Below, piece by piece: positions 28,206-36,871 of a DNA stretch of 64,000 nucleotides (position 1 is its first letter; each line of letters starts with the position of its first letter). Origin of the DNA: Mycobacterium florentinum. GTDB lineage: Bacteria; Actinomycetota; Actinomycetes; Mycobacteriales; Mycobacteriaceae. The notes under the pieces were generated by a model. That model was not told where the DNA came from. It saw only the letters and a list, made by a program, of their open reading frames with translations, and made no database searches. The stretch spans positions 310,001-374,000 of the forward strand of contig NZ_AP022576.1 in the NCBI RefSeq assembly GCF_010730355.1. The letters are read 5' to 3'. The translations under genes and the position numbers were made by a program.

Positions 28206-29427
28206 ATTCTGGCTGACTGCACCGGTTTTGGTCGCAATCACGGTGCTGGCCGCGACCGCCTGCAGCCACTCGAACGGCTCGTCGAGCCCGTCGAAATCTG
28301 GGCAAACCGGTCAACCCGGTGCGACCAAGGCGGTCAAGGTGACGATGGCCAACAGCGGCGGAAAGGACGGCTGCGCGCTCGACGCGACGAGCGTGCCGGC
28401 CGGGCCGGTGACCTTCACCGTCGTCAACACCAGCGCGCCGGGCATCACCGAGATGGAGCTGCTCCGGGATCAGCGCATCGTCGGGGAGAAGGAGAACCTC
28501 GCGCCCGGCCTGGATCCGGTGTCGTTCACCATCACCCTGGATGGCGGTTCGTATCAGCTGTACTGCCCCGGCGCGAGCGCCGAATATCAAACCCTGACGG
28601 TGACGGGCCAGGCCCCGGCCGGGCCGACGGGCACCGTGGCGAGCATCCTCACCCAGGGCACCAAGGACTATGCGACATACATCGTCACTCAGATCGGTCA
28701 GCTCGGTGACGGCGTGAAGGCACTCGATGCGGCGATCCAGTCGGGCAACCTCGACGGCGCCAAGGCGGCCTACGCCAAGGCCCGACTGTTCTACGAGCGC
28801 GCGGAATCGAGTGTCGAGGGTTTCGTCCTGCCGGGCTTCGCAGTCGGCGACAACGCCGGCAGCCTGGACTACTTGATCGACATGCGTGCGTCGACTCCGG
28901 TCGATGCGAAAGTCGGCTGGAAGGGCTTCCACGCCATCGAGCGCGACCTCTGGCAAGGCGGCGCGATAACTCCGGGTACCAGAGCTCTGAGCACCGAATT
29001 GGTGGCTAACGTAGGCAAATTGAGCACCGTGGTCGCCGGCCTGCAATACAAGCCGGAGGATCTGGCCAACGGCGCGGCCGATTTGATCGAAGAGGTGCAA
29101 AACACCAAGATCACCGGCGAGGAAGAGGCGTTCAGTCATATTGACCTGGTCGATTTTTCCGGCAATGTCGAAGGCGCCCAACAGGCTTACGCGTCGCTGC
29201 GGCCGGGGCTGGAGAAGATCGACGCCAATCTGGTCAACCAGATCGATCAGCAGTTCCGGGCGGTACTGAACGTTCTGGACGGCTATCGCGACCCGGCAGC
29301 GCTGGGCGGCTACCGGACCTACACTCCCGCGCTGCAGGCCAGCGATGCACCGAAACTGACCGCCGTGATTCAGCCACTGCACCAGAGCCTGTCCACCGTC
29401 GCTCAAAAAGTGGTCTCAACCAACTGA
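28162..29427 (+). CDS. efeO: Iron uptake system protein EfeO (cupredoxin + M75)
   Basis: The 421-residue lipoprotein has the lipobox LAATA|C near residue 33. An N-terminal cupredoxin-like domain (about 55-150, DGCALDATSVPAGPVTFTVVN) precedes a C-terminal M75/imelysin-like domain with the HxxE metal motif FHAIERDLW near residue 256. EfeO binds periplasmic iron for the permease. GTG 28162 follows AGGAGAGG (28147-28154). It lies inside the end of the restored efeU frame, which supports the frame restoration. Confidence 0.93.
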   Translation: MIANRTAGARSRSREFWLTAPVLVAITVLAATACSHSNGSSSPSKSGQTGQPGATKAVKVTMANSGGKDGCALDATSVPAGPVTFTVVNTSAPGITEMELLRDQRIVGEKENLAPGLDPVSFTITLDGGSYQLYCPGASAEYQTLTVTGQAPAGPTGTVASILTQGTKDYATYIVTQIGQLGDGVKALDAAIQSGNLDGAKAAYAKARLFYERAESSVEGFVLPGFAVGDNAGSLDYLIDMRASTPVDAKVGWKGFHAIERDLWQGGAITPGTRALSTELVANVGKLSTVVAGLQYKPEDLANGAADLIEEVQNTKITGEEEAFSHIDLVDFSGNVEGAQQAYASLRPGLEKIDANLVNQIDQQFRAVLNVLDGYRDPAALGGYRTYTPALQASDAPKLTAVIQPLHQSLSTVAQKVVSTN

Positions 29428-29429
29428 CC

Positions 29430-30746
29430 ATGGCTGACGACGAGCTGGCCGAACCCGCCGACGGCGCCGAGACGCCGGCCGATGCCGCATCGGTATCGCG
29501 GCGCCGGATGCTCGGCGGCGCGATGCTGGCCGGCCTTACCGGGACCGCGGTCGGTGCCGTCGGTGGCGGCTTCGCCGGTTATGCGTCCGCGACCGCGCAT
29601 CACGGCGGCTCAGGTGATGGTGACGACACCGTGGACATGCGTCGTAGCTATCCCTTCTACGGCCAGGTCCATCAGGGCGGAATCGCCACGCTCCCACAGC
29701 GTTACGCCGTCTTCATGTCGTTTTCGCTGGCTCCGGCGGCCGGTCGCACCGACCTGCAGACGCTGTTGGCACGCTGGTCGGCCGCGGCCGCGGTGCTGCA
29801 ACAGGGCAAACCCGTCGGCACGGTCCAGCCGCAGGTCGAGGTGCAGCCTCCGGCCGATACCGGGGAGGCCTACGGGCTCAGCCCCGCCAGTCTCACCGTC
29901 ACGATCGGGTTGGGGCCGTCGCTGTTCGGTGATCGGTTCGGGCTTGCCGGACGGCGTCCGGCGGTGTTCACCGATCTGCCCCCGCTCAACGGGGACAACC
30001 TCGATCCGCGGCTGCACGGTGGCGACCTGTCGGTGCAAGCCTGTGCCGACGATCCGCAGGTCTGCTACCACGCCGTGCGCAACCTGGCCCGCCTCGGCCG
30101 CAATATCGTGTCGCCGTTCTGGGCGGTGTTGGGTTTCGGACGAGCATCGGCCGGTCCCGGTCAGCAAACCCCACGAAACCTGTTGGGATTCAAGGACGGT
30201 ACCCGCAACGTCAGCACCGAAGCGGAATACGGACGCTTCGTCTGGGTCGACAACAGCGACCAGCCGTGGATGAACGGCGGAACCTATCAGGTGATCCGCA
30301 AGATCCGGATGCTGCTGGAGACATGGGACGTCGACCGGATCGGCAACCAGCAGAAGATCTTCGGCCGCACCAAGCAGGAAGGGGCGCCGCTGAGTGGCAA
30401 GGCCGAGTTCGACACGCCGAATTTCACCGCCACCGGCCCGAACGGTGAACCGCTCATCGATCCGTTGTCGCACGTCGGCCTGGCCGCCCGGGAAAACAAC
30501 GACGGCATCATGATCCGTCGCCGCTCGTACAACTACACCGACGGCCTGGACCCGAACGGCCAACTGAACGCGGGATTGCTGTTCATCTCGTACCAAAAAG
30601 ATCCGCAAGATTTTATTCGTTTGCAGAACCGGCTCGGCGCCAACGATCTACTCAACGAATACATCCGCCACATCGGATCAGCTATCTTCGCGGTCCCGCC
30701 CGCGCCCGCGGAAGGCCACTACATCGGCCAAACACTGTTCAGCTGA
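29430..30746 (+). CDS. efeB: Dye-decolorizing heme peroxidase EfeB
   Basis: The 438-residue DyP-type peroxidase has a Tat signal (SRRRMLGGAMLAGLTGTAVGAVGG, residues 23-46). The catalytic GFKDGTRN (Asp acid-base) lies near residue 253, and a proximal His is expected in the C-terminal half. It is exported folded with heme and oxidises Fe(II) or releases iron from heme for EfeUO. The ATG sits 2 bp after the efeO stop, so the genes form one transcript. Confidence 0.94.
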   Translation: MADDELAEPADGAETPADAASVSRRRMLGGAMLAGLTGTAVGAVGGGFAGYASATAHHGGSGDGDDTVDMRRSYPFYGQVHQGGIATLPQRYAVFMSFSLAPAAGRTDLQTLLARWSAAAAVLQQGKPVGTVQPQVEVQPPADTGEAYGLSPASLTVTIGLGPSLFGDRFGLAGRRPAVFTDLPPLNGDNLDPRLHGGDLSVQACADDPQVCYHAVRNLARLGRNIVSPFWAVLGFGRASAGPGQQTPRNLLGFKDGTRNVSTEAEYGRFVWVDNSDQPWMNGGTYQVIRKIRMLLETWDVDRIGNQQKIFGRTKQEGAPLSGKAEFDTPNFTATGPNGEPLIDPLSHVGLAARENNDGIMIRRRSYNYTDGLDPNGQLNAGLLFISYQKDPQDFIRLQNRLGANDLLNEYIRHIGSAIFAVPPAPAEGHYIGQTLFS

Positions 30747-30757
30747 GCAAACCTCGC

Positions 30758-30776
30758 CGGCGCCCGGCGGGCGCCG
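30758..30776 (+). terminator. Candidate hairpin after efeB
   Basis: The arms CGGCGCCC (30758-30765) and GGGCGCCG (30769-30776) pair perfectly around a 3-base loop, 11 bp after the efeB stop. There is no following T tract, as often seen for mycobacterial terminators. Function is inferred from stability and position. Confidence 0.5.
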
Positions 30777-30906
30777 ACGGCCGCGGCGTTTCGCGCGAGT
30801 GATGTCTGGTGTCGTCGGTGCAAATGAATCCGGCGGCCGTCACGCATCGCGTCTACCGCGCACTAACGACATGAAAGCCAAGATCACCGAGAAACGGAGG
30901 AACTCT

Positions 30907-31431
30907 ATGACCGACGCGCTCGTCATCGACTCGGAAGGGCTCGACCGGCTGTCCTGTAACGCCAAGGCGGACCCCGCCACCGGCAAGAAGACCCTGAGAG
31001 CCAAGACCGTTTGCGAGGCCGGTTTTCGCAACATGACCTACGTGCGCGACCTCGCACCGCTGCTCGTCGGCGAGCCGCCCGCTCTGCTCGGTGACGACTC
31101 CGCGCCCAATCCCTCCGAGACCGCCCTGGCCGCCCTGGGCTCCTGCATCTCGGTCGGTCTGCTGGCCAATGCCACCCACCGCGGCGTGACCCTCACCAAA
31201 ATCGAGGTGGAGATGGAAGGCGACATCGATATCTCCGCGGTGTGGGGAGTCGGCGACACCCCGGACGGCAAGGTGCTCGGCTTCACCGCGGTCCGCTGCA
31301 AGGTGGCGTTGGCCGGGGATACCGACGACGAAACGCTCAAGCAAATCCACGACAACGCCATCGCCTGGTCGCCCGTGGTGAACACGCTCCGCCGCCCGGC
31401 CAGCGTCGACTCGACTTTCGTCGTCGCTTAG
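30907..31431 (+). CDS. OsmC family protein
   Basis: The 174-residue OsmC/YhfA-like fold protein shows FRNMTYVRDLAPLLVGEPPALLGDDSAPNPSETALAALGSCISVGL, with the conserved peroxidatic-type Cys near residue 86. A second Cys (TVCEAG) lies near residue 35, although its spacing is not the classical one. ATG 30907 follows GGAGG by 6 bp. Upstream in-frame starts lack such a site. It may reduce organic hydroperoxides, or act on sulphur compounds. The next flavoprotein gene follows by 32 bp, so they likely work together. Confidence 0.85.
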   Translation: MTDALVIDSEGLDRLSCNAKADPATGKKTLRAKTVCEAGFRNMTYVRDLAPLLVGEPPALLGDDSAPNPSETALAALGSCISVGLLANATHRGVTLTKIEVEMEGDIDISAVWGVGDTPDGKVLGFTAVRCKVALAGDTDDETLKQIHDNAIAWSPVVNTLRRPASVDSTFVVA

Positions 31432-31463
31432 CGCCGGAAAGACACCGAACAGGAGGCCCTGCC

Positions 31464-32531
31464 TTGACCGCAACCGCGGACGCCGCCGTCGAGCGGCTCG
31501 ATCCGGAGCTGCTGGCAGACATTCGAGCCCACGCCAGCGCGCTGGACCGCGGCGAGGAAACCTCGCGCCGCAGCTTCACCCGGCTGGGTGCCGCCGGCCT
31601 GCTTGGCCTCGGCGCCCCGGGAAACACCGACGGGCGGCTCCCGCGGATGGCCGACGTGATCGGCCTCATCTCCGGCGAGTGCATGAGCACCGGATTCTCG
31701 GTGTGGGCCAATCGGATGGCCCTGGAGTATCTACTCACGGCCGCAACGCCATTCAGCCTCGCGGCGGCCCAGCCCGTGCTTGCCGGAGCCACGCTGGGAG
31801 TGACCGGAATGGCTTCGGCGTTCAAGGAGGCGGCCGGTTGCGGCAGCCTGGACCTGACCGCGGAAACGGTCGACGGAGGCTACCGGCTGAGCGGTTCGAT
31901 CAGGTGGGCGAGCAACCTCTATCCCGACTCGACGATGGTGACCGCGGCGCGCACCGAGGCGGGTGAGAGGTTGATCGTCGCCCTTCGGCTGGATACCCCG
32001 GGCGTCGTCCTCGGCGATCACTTCGACCTGTTGGCCATGGGAAGCACCGCGTCGTCGTATCTAAAGCTGGAAAACGCATATGTCGGTGCGGAACAGGTGC
32101 TGTCCACGGACTTTGAAGCGTTTCTGCAGACGGTGCGGCCGACGTTTCTTGTTCTGCAGTCGGCGATGTGTCTGGGGCTGACCAGGACCACCGTCGAGCA
32201 GAGCAAGCTCGGGCTCACCGGGGTCAAGTCGGTGTTCACCGCCGACGTCGACGCGATCGCGGACAGACTCGCGGCGGCGGAAGCGACGCTGGCCACATTG
32301 GCCGGCGCCGTCGGCGGGGCGAAATCGCCGGCGAAGAAGGAGCTGCTGTCGCTGCGCCTTGCCGCTGCCGAATTATCCAGTGCCAGTGCTGATTTAGAAA
32401 TCCGCACCGCCGGCGGCAAGGGGTATGCGAGCCGGACTTCGGCCAGTCGTCGCTACCGGGAGGCGGCGTTCATCCCGGTGCAGTCGCCGTCGGAGGCCCA
32501 ACTGCGCTGGGAACTAGGAAGATGCGCTTGA
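31464..32531 (+). CDS. Acyl-CoA dehydrogenase-like flavoprotein
   Basis: The 355-residue protein is a divergent member of the acyl-CoA dehydrogenase superfamily. It has a helical N terminus, a beta domain with GMASAFKEAAGCGSLDLTAETVDGGYRLSGSIRWASNLYPDS, and a helical C terminus. It is shorter than typical FadE enzymes, and the usual catalytic Glu context is not clear. The TTG at 31464 is chosen because AGGAGG (31451-31456) precedes it by 7 bp and no ATG fits. The link to the OsmC-like gene suggests a redox reaction other than beta-oxidation. Confidence 0.8.
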   Translation: MTATADAAVERLDPELLADIRAHASALDRGEETSRRSFTRLGAAGLLGLGAPGNTDGRLPRMADVIGLISGECMSTGFSVWANRMALEYLLTAATPFSLAAAQPVLAGATLGVTGMASAFKEAAGCGSLDLTAETVDGGYRLSGSIRWASNLYPDSTMVTAARTEAGERLIVALRLDTPGVVLGDHFDLLAMGSTASSYLKLENAYVGAEQVLSTDFEAFLQTVRPTFLVLQSAMCLGLTRTTVEQSKLGLTGVKSVFTADVDAIADRLAAAEATLATLAGAVGGAKSPAKKELLSLRLAAAELSSASADLEIRTAGGKGYASRTSASRRYREAAFIPVQSPSEAQLRWELGRCA

Positions 32532-32544
32532 GTTCGGGCCGAGG

Positions 32545-33156
32545 GTGAACCCGGAGGCGGTGCCCCCGGAGGATCCTGCGCATCTGGTCGGCGGGATTCC
32601 GCTGGCAAATCTGGTTCGCGATTTTCACCGGCCGATGGTGAAATTCGCTCGCACGATGGTGGATTCGGCGACCATAGCCGAAGAGGCGGTGCAGGAGGCA
32701 TGGGTGCAGGTCCTGCAGTCCTCGGGTTCGTTCCAAGGCCGCTCCTCGGTGGGCACCTGGTTGTTCGGAATCGTCAAAAACACCGCGTCGCGGCACCGGC
32801 GTCGCGAGTCCCGGATCCGCGACCACGAGGTGCTGGCCGCCACCGAGACCGACCCGCTGTCGGGCCGGATGCATCCCGCCGGCCACCCCGACGCCGGGCA
32901 TTGGAGTCTCCCGCCGTCGCGGCGCTTTCTTCCCGAAGATCGCACCGTGGCCCAGGAACTCATCGGCTACGTTCGGGCGGCGCTGGACGCGCTGCCCGAA
33001 CGGCAGCGCCAACTCGTAATCCTGCGTGATCTCGTGGGAACCCCGGCCGAGGAGGCCGCGGAGATTCTTGGCCTCTCCGCAGAGGGGCAGCGCGCACTTC
33101 TTTACCGCGCCCGGGGCAACCTTCGCACTGAACTAGAGAAGCGGTACCGCCAATGA
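32545..33156 (+). CDS. ECF RNA polymerase sigma factor
   Basis: The 203-residue protein has region 2 at about residues 20-95 (FHRPMVKFARTMVDSATIAEEAVQEAWVQVLQ) and region 4 at about 140-195 (LDALPERQRQLVILRDLVGTPAEEAAEILGLSAEGQRALLYRAR). An unusually long linker of about 45 residues lies between them. GTG 32545 is the start. The next gene, an anti-sigma factor, overlaps its stop (ATGA), a standard arrangement that sets a fixed ratio. Target promoters are not identified. Confidence 0.92.
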   Translation: MNPEAVPPEDPAHLVGGIPLANLVRDFHRPMVKFARTMVDSATIAEEAVQEAWVQVLQSSGSFQGRSSVGTWLFGIVKNTASRHRRRESRIRDHEVLAATETDPLSGRMHPAGHPDAGHWSLPPSRRFLPEDRTVAQELIGYVRAALDALPERQRQLVILRDLVGTPAEEAAEILGLSAEGQRALLYRARGNLRTELEKRYRQ

Positions 33157-33422
33157 CCATCCACGACAACGCAGTTCCCGCAATCGACTGCGTCGATTTC
33201 GTCCGGCTGGTCGACGACCTGGTCGACTCCGATCCTGCGCAGTGGGGTCCGATCGTGGCCAAACATCTCGACGAGTGCCCGCCATGCCTGGTGTATCTGC
33301 AACAAATGGTCGACCTCAAGGTTCTGCTCAACCACGTCTTCGAGGGGGAGAAGCTCAGCGAGGAGCACGTCGCGGGGGTCCTCAAGGCAATCAACGACTT
33401 CAGGCGGGGCCAGCACGGCTAG
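33153..33422 (+). CDS. ZAS-type anti-sigma factor
   Basis: The 89-residue soluble protein contains HLDECPPC near residues 36-43, the H-x3-C-x2-C zinc motif of ZAS anti-sigma domains. It has no membrane helix, so it is probably a cytoplasmic sensor, for example of oxidants acting on the zinc thiolates. Overlap with the ECF sigma gene identifies its partner. The length is normal for soluble ZAS proteins. Confidence 0.85.
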   Translation: MTIHDNAVPAIDCVDFVRLVDDLVDSDPAQWGPIVAKHLDECPPCLVYLQQMVDLKVLLNHVFEGEKLSEEHVAGVLKAINDFRRGQHG

Positions 33423-33450
33423 CCTGGGCGAAGGCCCTCCGTCCCGGCGG

Positions 33451-33470
33451 TTGGGGACTAAAGCCTCACG
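33451..33470 (+). promoter_or_regulatory. DosR-like box upstream of universal stress gene
   Basis: TTGGGGACTAAAGCCTCACG fits the DosR consensus TTSGGGACTWWAGTCCCSAA perfectly over its first 13 positions, with a weaker right half. It lies 51 bp before the universal stress protein start, a usual distance for a DosR-activated promoter. Confidence 0.75.
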
Positions 33471-33520
33471 ACCGACGACCCGCTGGTCAATAGCGTTACT
33501 CCTGACGAAAGGAGTACGAA

Positions 33521-34408
33521 ATGTCGGCACCTGTCAAGCAACTCGGTATCGTCGTCGCGGTCGACGGCTCACCCGCATCGAACGCCGCCGTTGTCTGGGC
33601 GGCCCGTGATGCGGCGATGCGCAGCATTCCGCTCACCCTGTTCCACGCGGTGGTGACCCCCACCTCGACGTGGCCACCCGTTCCCTACCCGGACTCGTTG
33701 TTGGTGAAGTTGGAAGATGACTGCCGCCAGCAACTCGCGCACGCGTTCAAGCTGGCCGAAGAGGCGATTCCGGCAGATCGCAAGGTCACCATCACGAAGG
33801 AGTTCGTGTATTCGAGCCCGGCGCTGGCCCTGATCAAGCTGTCCGACGACGCCGAGATGATCGTCGTCGGCAGCTCCGGTCGTGGGTTGCTGGCTCGCGG
33901 TGTGCTCGGCTCGGTCAGTTCGACCGTGGTGCGCCACGCCAACTGCCCGGTCGCGGTGATCCGTGACGAAGATGTGCCGGACCCGCAGCACGGCCCGGTC
34001 CTGGTGGGTGTCGACGGTTCACCGGCTTCCGAACTCGCCACGGCGATCGCGTTCGAGCAAGCGTCGCTTCGCGGCGTGGATCTGGTGGCCTTGCACGCCT
34101 GGAGTGACGTTGCGGTGCTGGGACTTCCCGCATTCGACTGGGAGGCGGTCAAAGCCGAGGCCGAGCGCAGTCTCGCCGAGAATCTGGCGGGCTGGCAGGA
34201 ACGCTATCCCGACGTCACGGTGCGCCGGGTGCTCGTCCGCGATCTGCCCGCCCAACAGCTCATTCAACAAACGAAGTCCATCGAGGCGCAACTGGTGGTC
34301 GTGGGCAGCCACGGCCGCGGCGGGCTCACCGGTCTGATCCTGGGCTCGGTCAGCAACACCGTGCTGCATTCGGTGCGCGTTCCGGTCATCGTCGCGCGAC
34401 CGAGGTAG
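33521..34408 (+). CDS. Universal stress protein, two UspA domains (Rv2005c-like)
   Basis: The 295-residue protein has tandem UspA domains, residues 1-150 and 155-295, each beginning VVVDGSPAS or VGVDGSPAS. Each ends with the ATP-binding G-2x-G-9x-G(S/T) motif (GSSGRGLLARGVLGSVSSTV and GSHGRGGLTGLILGSVSNTV). It is strongly reminiscent of M. tuberculosis Rv2005c, a DosR regulon member. AAAGGAG precedes the ATG, and the DosR-like box upstream supports hypoxia or NO induction. Its 3' end overlaps the convergent monooxygenase gene by 23 bp. Confidence 0.93.
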   Translation: MSAPVKQLGIVVAVDGSPASNAAVVWAARDAAMRSIPLTLFHAVVTPTSTWPPVPYPDSLLVKLEDDCRQQLAHAFKLAEEAIPADRKVTITKEFVYSSPALALIKLSDDAEMIVVGSSGRGLLARGVLGSVSSTVVRHANCPVAVIRDEDVPDPQHGPVLVGVDGSPASELATAIAFEQASLRGVDLVALHAWSDVAVLGLPAFDWEAVKAEAERSLAENLAGWQERYPDVTVRRVLVRDLPAQQLIQQTKSIEAQLVVVGSHGRGGLTGLILGSVSNTVLHSVRVPVIVARPR

Positions 34409-35939
34409 CGGCCGGGTCCAACGGGCCGGCTACGACGCCGGTTGCCCACGCGCACAGCGCGGAGACGTCGCGCCCGGCGCGCAAGACCGTCCGATCGGGA
34501 CGGACCAGCGCGCCGGTGGCGCGGCCGTCGCGCAGCCACTGCGCCAGGGCGTCGCCCGGCTGGGTGACCAGCACGACGAAGCCGCGCCGGCGCATGGCGG
34601 CTTCGTCGTGCTCGCTCAGGCCGCGGCTGGTGATCAGGGCGAAACCGGTTCCCAGCACGTCGTCGAGCCGCTGACCATCGCCCAGCCTCGGGTTCGGGCA
34701 CAGCGTGCCGCCGAGTCGGCCGCGTGATTTGCATACCAGCTCCGAGGGTCGCAATGCCGGTGTGGTGGAGTCGACGACCTTCTCGCGCAGGCCCGGGAGC
34801 AGCCGCAACCGGGGCAACACCAGGTGGCGCAGCGCGTTGCCCACCCGGGCGCCGCCGGTCATCGCGCGACCGACGTTGAGCGCCAACCTAATCAGGCTTC
34901 GGGTATGCGGTTTGCGCTCCCGCTCATAGCTATCCAGAACGGCCGGGTCAAGGGCGCCGTACCGAACCGCGGCAATCTTCCAGGCGAGATTCATCGCGTC
35001 GCGCACCCCGGCCCCCATGCCCTGGCCGATGAACGGGGGGGTGAGGTGTGCCGCGTCGCCGAGGATGAAGACGTTGCCGCGGCGCCACCACTGCGCGATC
35101 TGGGCGCGAAACGTGTACTCCGCGACACGCACCAGTGTCAGTTCGCGATCCTGCACGCCCGCGGTCCAGGGCCTGATCAATGGTCGCAGGGCGGTCAAAG
35201 TCGTGAAGTGATCGGCACATTCGCCGGGCAGCAGCTGAAACTCCCAGCGGTAGCGCGACGTTCCGATGCGCATGTAGGTTCCCGCGCGAACCGGGTCGCA
35301 CACCTGATGCACGCCTTCCCACTGGCGCAGGTCGGCGTCGGTGGCGACATCGATCACCAACCAACGTTGCTCGAAATTAAAATCCCTTATTGCTGAACCT
35401 ATTTGGGCGCGCACCAGGCTGTTGGCCCCGTCGCAACCCAGCAGGTAATCGGCATCCACCCGGTGTACCGTGCCGTCGGTACGGTCGGTGAAGGTGACAC
35501 GGACGTATTCACCGGTGTCGGTCACGTCGGTAACCTCGGCGTCGCCGCGCAGCTGGGCGCGCGGGAACCGCTTCAGGTTGGCCCGCAGCAGGGCCTCCAA
35601 CTCGGGCTGGTCGAACATGTTGGCCTGCGGGAAGCCGTTGCGGCTGCGGGAGGTGTCGCGGGTGAACTCGGCGAGGACGCGGAATCGGTCGTCGAGCAGG
35701 CGCAAGCCCAGCGTGGGCCGCGAAATGGCCGCGAATTCATCGGCTATGCCGAGCCGGGCGATGACTCGGTAGATCTCGTCGTCGAGGTGTACCGCGCGTG
35801 GTTGTTGATACACCCCCGGCCAGCGATCGAGGACCAGGCTGTCCACCCCGTATTGCGCCAGCAGGGTGGCGGCGGTGATGCCGGTCGGCCCCGCGCCGAC
35901 AATGACGACGGGAAGACGGCGAATAGCGTTGGAGGTCAA
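34386..35939 (-). CDS. FAD-dependent aromatic monooxygenase (MhpA-like)
   Basis: The 517-residue class A flavoprotein monooxygenase has GAGPTG for FAD near residue 15, the DG motif CDGANSLVR near residue 160, and GDAAHLTPPFIGQGMGAGVRDAMNLAWK near residue 278. It resembles 3-(3-hydroxyphenyl)propionate hydroxylases, which hydroxylate a phenol ring using NADH and O2. TTG 35939 overlaps the upstream gene's stop (TTGA) and sits at the first residues before the FAD fold. The longer frame upstream is antisense-like. It is third in an operon with FAH hydrolase and ring-cleavage-like genes. Confidence 0.88.
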   Translation of the reverse strand: MTSNAIRRLPVVIVGAGPTGITAATLLAQYGVDSLVLDRWPGVYQQPRAVHLDDEIYRVIARLGIADEFAAISRPTLGLRLLDDRFRVLAEFTRDTSRSRNGFPQANMFDQPELEALLRANLKRFPRAQLRGDAEVTDVTDTGEYVRVTFTDRTDGTVHRVDADYLLGCDGANSLVRAQIGSAIRDFNFEQRWLVIDVATDADLRQWEGVHQVCDPVRAGTYMRIGTSRYRWEFQLLPGECADHFTTLTALRPLIRPWTAGVQDRELTLVRVAEYTFRAQIAQWWRRGNVFILGDAAHLTPPFIGQGMGAGVRDAMNLAWKIAAVRYGALDPAVLDSYERERKPHTRSLIRLALNVGRAMTGGARVGNALRHLVLPRLRLLPGLREKVVDSTTPALRPSELVCKSRGRLGGTLCPNPRLGDGQRLDDVLGTGFALITSRGLSEHDEAAMRRRGFVVLVTQPGDALAQWLRDGRATGALVRPDRTVLRAGRDVSALCAWATGVVAGPLDPAATSVARR

Positions 35940-36871
35940 GCGAATCGGACCGCGTTGCGCTGTGTTCCGAGGTCGATGGCTCCGTCGTCGGTGGCCACCG
36001 ACGCCTCCACGATGTCGCCATGCTGTAGATAGTTCGGGTTGCCGGCCTGACGGCTGAAGAACACCTTCCATTTGAGGGAGGTCGGCAACAGATTCCCGAT
36101 CATGGCAAGGGGTTTGGGCGGCGCGCTGAGCGCGGTGCCGGCGGGCGTGCCGGTGAGCACCAAGTCGCCCGGTGCGAGCTCTTGGAATTGGGTGAGCGAC
36201 TGCAGCGCCTGCAGCGGCCGATACAACATGTCCGGATCGACGAGTGCGTTCTGCCGTTCGACGCCACTGACGCTCAGGCGCAGCCGCAGATCGCCGAAGC
36301 GGGCGAGTTCTTCGGCCGTCAGCAATACCAGCGCCGGTCCCACCGGGGTGAACGACGGATAAGACTTGGCCTCGTAAAACTGGGTTTGCGGAAGCTGGAC
36401 GTCACGGGCAGAAACATCGTTGGTGACCACCAGTCCCGCGATGAATTCGGCCAGGTTCGCGTCGGAAATGCTTGTGCCGACCGGAACCGCGCGCCCGATC
36501 ACCAATCCGATCTCCACCTCGTAGTCGAGCAGCTGGACGTGCGCGGGCTTGACGATGTCATCGAACGGACCGTTGATCGATGCCGAGGCCTTGCGAAAGA
36601 AGGTCAGCGGAACCGATGCGGGATCCATGCCCGCGTCCCTGACGTGTGACTCAAAGTTGGTCATCTGAGCCACTACTCGGCACGGTCGGGTCACCGGCGA
36701 GATCAACTTCAGGTCGTCCACCGCGACGGTATCCGCAGTTGCGGCGGCTTCGATCGCTGCCCGATCTGACAGCAGTGCGCCGGTCGTCGTCGCGGTGGTG
36801 TCGATCTTCGCGGCCCCGGTCTCGGTCTTGAGCCACCAGGCGTCGGCAGTGCGCAGCACGGATACGGTCAT
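35936..36871 (-). CDS. Fumarylacetoacetate hydrolase family protein
   Basis: The 311-residue protein has the FAH-fold core with the metal ligands in LLDYEVEIGLVIG (Glu pair near residues 130-140) and VTNDVSARD (Asp near 170). It also has SFTPVGPALV and a C-terminal LTGTPAGT motif. Members hydrolyse C-C bonds or hydrate and decarboxylate products of meta ring cleavage. Start and stop both overlap neighbours (ATGA and TTGA), so all three genes are translationally coupled. The expected substrate is a ring-fission product made by its neighbours. Confidence 0.9.
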   Translation of the reverse strand: MTVSVLRTADAWWLKTETGAAKIDTTATTTGALLSDRAAIEAAATADTVAVDDLKLISPVTRPCRVVAQMTNFESHVRDAGMDPASVPLTFFRKASASINGPFDDIVKPAHVQLLDYEVEIGLVIGRAVPVGTSISDANLAEFIAGLVVTNDVSARDVQLPQTQFYEAKSYPSFTPVGPALVLLTAEELARFGDLRLRLSVSGVERQNALVDPDMLYRPLQALQSLTQFQELAPGDLVLTGTPAGTALSAPPKPLAMIGNLLPTSLKWKVFFSRQAGNPNYLQHGDIVEASVATDDGAIDLGTQRNAVRFA

